This document shows, in pieces, positions 27,401 to 32,721 of a DNA stretch of 39,357 bases; within the stretch, counting starts at the first letter, position 1, and every line of letters starts with the position of its first letter. The DNA is from an uncultured Lachnospiraceae bacterium. GTDB taxonomy: Bacteria; Bacillota; Clostridia; Lachnospirales; Lachnospiraceae. Made by a program: the position numbers and the translations under genes. The notes beneath the pieces are model-generated. The model did not search any database. It was given only the letters and a program-made list of their open reading frames with translations, and was not told the DNA's origin. The stretch is from assembly GCA_947164605.1 (NCBI GenBank), contig CAMUXE010000020.1, forward strand, positions 1 to 39,357, in the 5' to 3' direction.

Positions 27401-27455
27401 TGTTATGCTGGAATTAATCGATGAGGATACTAATTACGATATGAGAGAAAAGTAA
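24411..27455 (+). CDS. 7TM degenerate hybrid histidine kinase with HD-GYP output
   Basis: A 1014-residue protein. About seven membrane helices (15-222) resemble HisKA_7TM sensors. The dimerisation region reads NMSRELRNPVNAIIGY, so Arg268 replaces the phospho-accepting His. The ATPase-like region keeps SNSVKYT, DTGIGF and HGLGLGL (384-449). The first receiver (about 515-632) has Asn565 where Asp is expected; the second (about 684-802) is canonical with Asp733. Residues 840-1000 form an intact HD-GYP domain (LLHDIGK with His877/Asp878, HHERYDGSGYP 930-940), expected to hydrolyse c-di-GMP. It follows the S-component gene by 20 nt with GGAGGAAGG, so it is probably in the ECF operon. Confidence 0.9.
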   Translation: MIQNLLSSLDYRIEYEVAAVFYNLIFIVYLYKKFRVDSVVNRRFRHLMVIITAATIFDIVTAIVTSMAGAVSNPVHMVVNTIDCFGAVVTTSYYSYYIMSYVENDMIRLYNRLFYLAMLLTYVVIMVVNFANGIVFSYSDQGQYIHGKHFFLMCYLYPAIFIFWGTLFYLIKIKDYEKKQRLSIGMALVLTGMLYSIQMFYSDQVLLTFFAASVGLVIVFFSLETPDYMRLNKTLVELDKAREAACKANEEMQEVSRLKTEFIENMSRELRNPVNAIIGYNDLIISKTEESETAENAINVKAASSSLLSLFNDIINYINMSSEHISLESKSYDTETLIYDNILYGKFNSGVKHLDFIFNSDSMIPKKLKGDASKITEIFNGLLSNSVKYTLKGSISVNIMWTAVDEKSGILTYVISDTGIGFTDEELNRINQGDELDNKSSDHGLGLGLPVVRKLLNLMDSHLDIMSAYGAGSTFTFDICQEIVDDTPLGEIKLDNNDLSSYWNSTTIYPVAPEARVLLCDSNAISIEVMKKLLQISDVSYDEASNEQEAAALLVRNKYDLIFINQDLFTFGYDQFLKYKIESANIQTPLIIILSDPNADKGDYLMNGFDAYLDSPLKINDFFGTLFTYMSKDKIRETVETHSMERIIRQAEKNKADSQMIEQRYKEDEEGGIRGLGQELDGKRTVMLVDDEFINRQIAENFLSAEYNVVSMSSGRDCLDSIRQVMPDCLLLDLKLPDMSGFDVIKALRSDEELKEIPVVFLTAIDDREMEVKCLTRGAADFIKKPFVSEIMLSRLHKVIELSYLKKHLMEEVINQVGRSERLTDQIMQALAGTVDAKDAYTNGHSARVAIYAKNLASRMGKSEKEQREIVRMGLLHDIGKIGIPDAIINKQDKLTDEEYELIKQHPKIGYEILKTINEMPGLAVGARWHHERYDGSGYPDGLKEYEIPEEARIICVADAYDAMTSKRAYSKSKTQEQVRNEFVRCAGSQFDPEIADVMLELIDEDTNYDMREK

Positions 27456-27627
27456 TAGGCAAAAATTACGATATGAGAGAAAAGTAATAGGCAAAAATTA
27501 TGCATGAGAAGTAAGTCTAAGGCACATAGAAATATGCATAATAAATATATATAATAAATACGTATAATGAATATATATAATGAATATGCATAATAAATAC
27601 GCATAATGAATATGTGTAATAAATACG
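27432..27627 (+). repeat. duplicated gene end and AT-rich 14-15 bp repeats
   Basis: A 32-bp unit that includes the last codons and stop of the HD-GYP gene occurs twice in tandem (27432-27463 and 27464-27495), with a broken third start. From about 27528 to 27627 follow seven or so copies of a 14-15 bp unit like AATACGCATAATGA. No gene is seen. Confidence 0.88.
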
Positions 27628-27665
27628 AAAAACTCAGTTAAGAGCTCTCTTAACTGAGTTTTTTT
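27628..27665. terminator. bidirectional intrinsic terminator
   Basis: AACTCAGTTAAGAG (27631-27644) pairs perfectly with CTCTTAACTGAGTT (27647-27660), with AAAAA on the left and a T run on the right. It separates the convergent HD-GYP and alpha-toroid genes and can serve both. Confidence 0.93.
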
Positions 27666-27737
27666 ATGATTTTTAAATTGTATAAGCAGGTGATAGGCGC
27701 ATGTCAGCGCCTTGCCTAAAAATCTTAGCTACTTATC

Positions 27738-29135
27738 TTACTTTGCAGAAAACTTTTTTGAAAGGTTTGCTAAGAATAAACCAAATGCTGAGAATGAGAG
27801 GCTTATAATTAAGAATAAAGTATTGGAATCTCCAGTCTTTGGAGAAGTTGCACTTACAGTAGCATCAGAGCTGGAAGAGAGATTGAGTCTCTCGCTGGCT
27901 TCTAAGCTTGAATTCTGAAGGGAATCAGCTGCAAGAGAATCGTCATCACTGTTGCTGAGTGTCTGTCCGTCTGAATCAGCTCCTGGATTGACATCAGTGT
28001 CTGTGCTTGAATCGCTGTCGCTTGTTGTAAGTACTGGATGATAAATAAGAGCTACATTTGAGCTTAAATCATAAGGGTTAAGCTTGTCCTCGGTAAGTGA
28101 AGAGCGAAGGAAGAGGTAGGCAAAAGTGAAATCGCTTGTAGCAAAGAGGTTGTCCTTTCCACCGTATGTGTAAGCTCCTAAAGTAGTTGTAGAGGCAAAT
28201 TTTTCTTCAGCTGCCTTGAAGATATTCTCTGTATCCTCATAGCCTGCAAGTGAGAGAAGGCTTAAGGCAAGAGCTGTAGAATTTGGATTTTCGCTGCCCC
28301 ATGCGAAGATTACGTGATCATCGTTGATAAGAGACTTATCGTAGGCGATAGCCTTATCTACAAGACTTGCAAATTCACTATCGGATTCGATAGCAGGGTA
28401 AGTATATGTGAAGGCATTAGCGTTGTTGTCGGCGCTGTTGCCCCAATAGTTGAGACCATTGTCATTGCTCTGAGATTTAATCTCACCGAGTACTGCAGAA
28501 ATTAAGCTGTCAGCCTCAGGAATCTCCGACTTATAAGAGTTAAGTGCGGCATATATAATACCAAGATTGTAAGGATTCACAGCCTTGAGTGAGCTAGCTT
28601 TTTCCTCGGAATTAGCAGCATTTGACACCTTATTGGCAAAACTTGATAAGAGATTTTCGTTGTAAATTTCATTTACATTCTTCATATCAGCGGCGGCTGA
28701 GAGGAGGATGTAAGAGTAGCTTACAAGAATATCGTTAGAAAATGAACCTGATGTCTTGAGATTGAGCTCATTCTCATCAGTGAGAAGGCTTGATACAAAA
28801 GACTGATAGCTCTCAGTGTCTGCTTCAATTCCTGCGAGCTGAGTGTAGAGGAAAAGTTTTGAAGTAGAGTTGAAACTGCTTGCAGAATCAATACCATCAA
28901 AGGAAATCTTGTCTGAAAGGTAAGTTGCGCTATTTTTGACCTTTTCGTCTACATTAGCAAAAGTAAGTGATGTGTCTTGGCTGGATTCAGCGAGTAGGGC
29001 ATAGCTGCCATTTGAATTAGATGCAGCAGAATCCGATGTGGCACCAAGGGTAGTTACGGCAGGGACGCTAGAACCTGCAATTGTAAATACAGCTGCAAGA
29101 AGAGCTGCATTTAAGCGGTAATTAAGTTTTCTCAT
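27738..29135 (-). CDS. wall-anchored alpha-toroid (transcobalamin/terpenoid-cyclase-like) surface protein
   Basis: A 465-residue secreted protein. The start ATG 29135 is preceded by AGGAAAGGA. A signal peptide covers about residues 1-32 (ALLAAVFTIAGSS...). Residues about 65-360 are helical repeats of the alpha/alpha toroid type; NPNSTALALSLLSLAG (283-298) is typical of squalene-cyclase-like domains, the fold of the B12-binding alpha domain in intrinsic factor. A Ser/Asp-rich spacer leads to SPKTG (431-435), a hydrophobic segment and KKFSAK, a variant sortase signal. A cobalamin riboswitch lies in its leader. It is therefore probably a cell-wall corrinoid-binding protein. Direct ligand residues cannot be identified by eye. 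Confidence 0.8.
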   Translation of the reverse strand: MRKLNYRLNAALLAAVFTIAGSSVPAVTTLGATSDSAASNSNGSYALLAESSQDTSLTFANVDEKVKNSATYLSDKISFDGIDSASSFNSTSKLFLYTQLAGIEADTESYQSFVSSLLTDENELNLKTSGSFSNDILVSYSYILLSAAADMKNVNEIYNENLLSSFANKVSNAANSEEKASSLKAVNPYNLGIIYAALNSYKSEIPEADSLISAVLGEIKSQSNDNGLNYWGNSADNNANAFTYTYPAIESDSEFASLVDKAIAYDKSLINDDHVIFAWGSENPNSTALALSLLSLAGYEDTENIFKAAEEKFASTTTLGAYTYGGKDNLFATSDFTFAYLFLRSSLTEDKLNPYDLSSNVALIYHPVLTTSDSDSSTDTDVNPGADSDGQTLSNSDDDSLAADSLQNSSLEASERLNLSSSSDATVSATSPKTGDSNTLFLIISLSFSAFGLFLANLSKKFSAK

Positions 29136-29139
29136 TATT

Positions 29140-29161
29140 GAGTCCTTTCCTAACATGACTC
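29140..29161 (-). promoter_or_regulatory. small hairpin around the ribosome site
   Basis: On the minus strand GAGTC and GACTC pair around a 12-nt loop holding AGGAAAG, 4 nt before the start codon. It could hide the ribosome site when the riboswitch is ligand-bound; no intrinsic terminator was seen in the leader. Confidence 0.4.
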
Positions 29162-29189
29162 TCACCAGCATGTTGATATTGTATGATTT

Positions 29190-29394
29190 TTGACTGAATA
29201 TCCTGACTTAGACCGGATCTGGCTGCCTTCCCGAAACATAGGTGTGGAGGCTGGTTAAAGGATAAACCAGTCACAGATATGCCCAGTGGCTAGATGCTAG
29301 ATTGTGTGATTATTAAGGCTGAAGCCTATAAGAATCACAAGCGTCTATACAGTAGAGTGAGCTGTTGCGGATTCTGACCGCATTCCTCAGTCAA
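29190..29394 (-). promoter_or_regulatory. cobalamin riboswitch
   Basis: Read on the minus strand, the leader has the ordered landmarks of the B12 aptamer. P1 is TTGACTGA (29394-29387) closed by TCAGTCAA (29197-29190). P5 is GCGG/CCGC around the conserved GAATCC (29381-29367). Next come ACAGCTCACTCTACTGTA, the CCACTG element, and GGGAAGGCAGCC. The B12 box is TAAGTCAGGATATT (about 29210-29197), directly before the P1 3' strand. A promoter lies just upstream and the alpha-toroid gene 55 nt downstream. Corrinoid binding is expected to lower expression. Confidence 0.9.
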
Positions 29395-29402
29395 GAATGT
29401 AT

Positions 29403-29431
29403 ATTATAGCAGTGGGATATAAATATTGCAA
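29403..29431 (-). promoter_or_regulatory. promoter of the riboswitch-controlled gene
   Basis: On the minus strand TTGCAA (29431-29426), 17-nt spacer, TATAAT (29408-29403). The transcript would start almost exactly at riboswitch stem P1. Confidence 0.8.
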
Positions 29432-29440
29432 GCTACTTGA

Positions 29441-29469
29441 TTGTTTAAAATGGCCCAAAGTGGTATTAT
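29441..29469 (+). promoter_or_regulatory. promoter of the AI-2E family permease gene
   Basis: TTGTTT (29441-29446), 17-nt spacer, TATTAT (29464-29469), back to back with the riboswitch promoter. Confidence 0.5.
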
Positions 29470-29506
29470 TAGGATTAATAAGCCAGTTTTGAAAGGTGAG
29501 AAAAAA

Positions 29507-30778
29507 GTGAATTTAAAAAAATTTGGAATAAAAAAATATACGATAATAGCAATTTATGTGGTTGTAACCTATATGGTTATCTACCTTTTAACAAGATTTA
29601 CCGATAATCTTGGTGGTGTCTTTTCTGCAATTGGCACAGGATTAGAATGGGCAAAGGTCATCATAAGTCCTATAATTGGAGGCTTTGCGATGGCATATAT
29701 CCTCTTCCCTATCGTTAATATGTTTGAAAAGCTTTTTAAAAAGTTTATCATGACAAAGAAACTCAAAAGTGTGACAGGCCTTGCGGTTGCCTCTACTGCA
29801 ATTGTAGTAATTGCAGTATTATCGCTTCTTGGCTCACTTATCATATCAACAATAACTCACAATGTGCAGTTCGCCAGAACAACAGATTTCAATAGCATTG
29901 TGACTAGCGTTGGCAATACTATGAATAGTTTCTACACCTTCTTAAATGAGAAGCTCGCTTCGGTAAATGTCTCGTCAGACCAACTCAATGGTTATATACA
30001 GCTGGTTGGAGAAAAGGTTGCAAACTTTTTTAAAGATTGGGGCAACGATTTGATTGGATCGGTTGGAAATATTACAGGTGCGATTACCCGAGCTATTTTT
30101 GCCATAATTTTTGCAGTCTATTTTTTGCTTGATGGCAAAAAACTTATGGCTTATTGGGATAGGGTCCTCAAAGCCGTATCTAGCGCTAGGTTTTATAAGA
30201 ATTATCACACCTTTATCCATGATGCAGACACAGTATTTGCCGGATATATCAGAGGACAGTTAATGGATGCTGTCTTTATGATGGTTGTTGTGAGCATTTT
30301 GCTCTCAGTAGTTGGAGTGAAATTTGCTGTAATTATAGGCTTGCTGACAGGTTTGGCCAATCTTATTCCTTATGCAGGTCCTTTTGTGGGCTATGGCTCA
30401 ACAGCCTTGGTTTGTGTGCTGGGCGGTGATTATAAAAAGTTGTTGATAGGCATTATTATCATCTTTATAATACAGACACTTGATGGAAATGTGATAAATC
30501 CTAAGCTCTTAAGCAACAGTATCAACATACATCCCCTTCTTGTCACAGCATCTCTTATTATAGGTGGTGCAATTGGCGGACTTTTGGGTATGATACTCGC
30601 TGTGCCATGCGGCGCCTTGGTTAAGGTCTATTTTGAAAAGCTGATCAATTATCTTTTGAAAAAAAGAAAGATGAATGAAAGCCTGGAAGATGAGCTGAAT
30701 AAAGAAGACTTTGAAAAGGCTTCTGAAAAAGATAGCATCGAAAAAGAGGCCGCTGAGAAAGAAAATTCTGAAAATTAG
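29507..30778 (+). CDS. AI-2E family transporter (DUF20-type permease)
   Basis: A 423-residue membrane protein with about seven or eight helices. GLLTGLANLIPYAGPFVGYG and GNVINPKLLSNSINIHPLLV are the family's most conserved blocks, and GGLLGMILAVPCGALVKVYF follows. Members are linked to autoinducer-2 export or ion exchange; the substrate here is unknown. I chose GTG 29507 because AGGTGAG lies 7 nt upstream and the longer frame from TTG 29441 would begin inside the promoter. The Glu/Lys-rich tail (KASEKDSIEKEAAEKENSEN) is repetitive, and its DNA continues past the stop. Confidence 0.87.
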   Translation: MNLKKFGIKKYTIIAIYVVVTYMVIYLLTRFTDNLGGVFSAIGTGLEWAKVIISPIIGGFAMAYILFPIVNMFEKLFKKFIMTKKLKSVTGLAVASTAIVVIAVLSLLGSLIISTITHNVQFARTTDFNSIVTSVGNTMNSFYTFLNEKLASVNVSSDQLNGYIQLVGEKVANFFKDWGNDLIGSVGNITGAITRAIFAIIFAVYFLLDGKKLMAYWDRVLKAVSSARFYKNYHTFIHDADTVFAGYIRGQLMDAVFMMVVVSILLSVVGVKFAVIIGLLTGLANLIPYAGPFVGYGSTALVCVLGGDYKKLLIGIIIIFIIQTLDGNVINPKLLSNSINIHPLLVTASLIIGGAIGGLLGMILAVPCGALVKVYFEKLINYLLKKRKMNESLEDELNKEDFEKASEKDSIEKEAAEKENSEN

Positions 30779-30940
30779 GCTTCTGAAAAAGAGCTTGTAA
30801 GGCTCAAGTTGTAAAAAAAGAGTCAGGTAGGTCTGAGACAGGTAAGTTTGAGGCAGGTAGGTCTGCTGAGGCCACCGTGTCAGTTAAGTCTGCTGATGCT
30901 GCGTTGGAGGATGGCACTGACTCGGAAGTAAGGAGATTAG
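30717..30940 (+). repeat. repeat spanning the stop codon and decayed tail
   Basis: AGGCTTCTGAAAAAGA occurs at 30717-30732 in the coding sequence and at 30777-30792 across the stop (period 60 bp). From 30821 to about 30870 the motif CAGGTAGGTCTG recurs. The stretch 30796-30940 stays open in another frame with a similar charged composition, as if a longer tail had been cut off by a frameshift. Confidence 0.7.
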
Positions 30941-31516
30941 ATGGCTTTAAATATAGGAAATACTTCAGGAAGTCTCTATATTTTGAGACATGGCAGGACA
31001 GATTGGAATGCTCAGAGAAGGCTACAGGGACGTACAGACATAGAACTCAACAAGGAGGGGGAAGAGATGGCCCTTGAAAAGGGCCGTGAAAGACAATTTA
31101 GCTTTGATATATGTTTTTCGTCACCTCTAAAAAGGGCTGTCAGGACGGCAGAACTCTATCTGACAGGAAGTCAAACACCGATTCTGACTGATGACAGGCT
31201 ATGTGAGATGAGCTTTGGTCAGTATGAGGGGATGACTGTAGACGATAATTTTGACAAGCTTCCTATCAGCGTCTTTTTTAGTGATCCTTTATCTTATAGG
31301 GCTGACAGAGGGGCTGAGTCTGTAGAAGAGCTTTTTTCAAGAACCAGAGCTTTTATCGATGAGGAAATTCTTCCAAGACTCAAAGCTTCTGAGAATATCC
31401 TGATTGTGGGACACGGAGCCATGAATTGTGCCATAATTTCGCAGTTTAGAGGATATGAAATTAAGGATATGTGGAAAGAGTTTCCACAAAACTGCCAGTT
31501 GTTAAGGCTTGTTTGA
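30941..31516 (+). CDS. histidine phosphatase family protein (phosphoglycerate-mutase-like)
   Basis: A 191-residue protein. LRHGRTDWN at about 15-23 contains the phosphorylated His17 and RHG signature; SSPLKRAVRTAE, LCEMSFGQYEG and the second catalytic His in VGHGAMN complete the site. Such enzymes remove phosphate from small metabolites. Alpha-ribazole phosphatase (CobC), a B12 assembly enzyme, belongs to this branch and would suit the neighbourhood, but the sequence does not prove it. AAGGAG is 6 nt before the ATG. Confidence 0.88.
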   Translation: MALNIGNTSGSLYILRHGRTDWNAQRRLQGRTDIELNKEGEEMALEKGRERQFSFDICFSSPLKRAVRTAELYLTGSQTPILTDDRLCEMSFGQYEGMTVDDNFDKLPISVFFSDPLSYRADRGAESVEELFSRTRAFIDEEILPRLKASENILIVGHGAMNCAIISQFRGYEIKDMWKEFPQNCQLLRLV

Positions 31517-31584
31517 TTACTTTTAAAATAGTATCCATAAGCTTTTTTGTATGCTTTTATCAGCCTGTTTTTGGTTTTTTTTTC

Positions 31585-31613
31585 TTGTGAATACATGGCG
31601 AATGATATATCAT
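31585..31613 (+). promoter_or_regulatory. putative promoter of the exonuclease gene
   Basis: TTGTGA (31585-31590), 17-nt spacer, TATCAT (31608-31613), preceded by a T-rich tract (31567-31584) without a clear terminator stem. Confidence 0.4.
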
Positions 31614-31652
31614 ATATATTGTGTTTTATAGAAATTATTTTTGGAGATTAAT

Positions 31653-32627
31653 GTGAATTATATAGTGCTTGATCTTGAATGGAATCAGAGCCCTATTGGG
31701 AAAAAAGGGGCTGTTGCAGGAATTCCCTTTGAGATTATACAGATAGGTGCTGTTAAGCTTAATGAGCGATTTGAAGAGATAGACAGCTTTGATGCTTATG
31801 TTAAGCCTATAGTATACAGCAAAATGCAGCGCGCTGTCAGCGAGATTATCCATGTGACAATGGAGGAGCTGAAAGAGAACGGAGAAATCTTTAGCGATGT
31901 TGCAGACAGATTTTTCAAATGGTGTGGGGATGATTTTATCTTTTGCACATGGGGAGAGGGAGATTTGGTAGAACTTCAGCGCAATGTGGAATATCATGGC
32001 CTGGATTATAAGTTCGCCTATCCTCTCTTTTTTTATGATTTGCAAAGGCTATATAGCATGGATAAAGAGGATAAGGAAGCTCGATACTCCTTGCAGGATG
32101 CTATAAAGGAATGTGGCTTGCCTGAAAAGAAGGATTATCACTCTGCTATAAATGATGCTAGATATACAGGTCAGATTATGGCATTTATCGATATGGAAGC
32201 TTATGGGGCTTACAAAAATATTGATAACCATACAATTCCTGACAGTATCGAGAATGAGATACATATAGATTTCCCAACTTACAATAAGTATATTTCAAAG
32301 GGATTTAGGTCTGCTGATGCGGCAATCAACTGCAAAAGAGTCACTAATGACCTCTGTTATATATGTGGATTGAAGATGAAAAAAAGAGTCAAATGGTTTT
32401 TTATAAACTCAAAGTCAGGTTATTGCCTGTATGAGTGCCCAATTCACGGCAGCATAGCTGGAAGAATCAGGATTAAACAGAACGATGCAGGTCTTTTTTT
32501 CGCGAGTAGGTTTATGAAAAAGGCTGACAAAGCTCAGGCCGAAAACATAAAGGATAAGTACAAAAAATACAAGGAGAAAGAGGAGGCTAAGAAGGCCAAA
32601 AACCAGCCAAATAAGCCTAAGTCATGA
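31653..32627 (+). CDS. DEDDh-type 3'-5' exonuclease domain protein
   Basis: A 324-residue protein starting at GTG 31653 (GGAG 6 nt upstream). Residues 1-190 form an RNase T/DnaQ-like exonuclease: Asp7 and Glu9 in LDLEWNQ, a central Asp (EGDLVELQ region) and YHSAINDARYTGQI with His and the last Asp, the DEDDh set. The C-terminal part has four Cys and one His in ICGLKMKK and YCLYECPIHG, a probable zinc-binding module that may grip nucleic acid, then a Lys-rich tail. Its exact substrate (RNA or DNA) is unknown. The 94-nt gap to the next gene contains the palindrome AAGGCATATGCCTT (32645-32658). Confidence 0.85.
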   Translation: MNYIVLDLEWNQSPIGKKGAVAGIPFEIIQIGAVKLNERFEEIDSFDAYVKPIVYSKMQRAVSEIIHVTMEELKENGEIFSDVADRFFKWCGDDFIFCTWGEGDLVELQRNVEYHGLDYKFAYPLFFYDLQRLYSMDKEDKEARYSLQDAIKECGLPEKKDYHSAINDARYTGQIMAFIDMEAYGAYKNIDNHTIPDSIENEIHIDFPTYNKYISKGFRSADAAINCKRVTNDLCYICGLKMKKRVKWFFINSKSGYCLYECPIHGSIAGRIRIKQNDAGLFFASRFMKKADKAQAENIKDKYKKYKEKEEAKKAKNQPNKPKS

Positions 32628-32721
32628 TAAGGCAAAGCCATGATAAGGCATATGCCTTGGCAAGGCTGGCCTTAGAAGCCGAGACCCTCTTAAAACTTGT
32701 AATTAAAGAAAGGAAGTTAAG

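Noticed and set aside
30877-31077. A 66-codon frame overlapping the histidine phosphatase start.
   Set aside because: Its second half is an out-of-frame reading of the phosphatase; the first half is more likely the decayed tail of the preceding gene.
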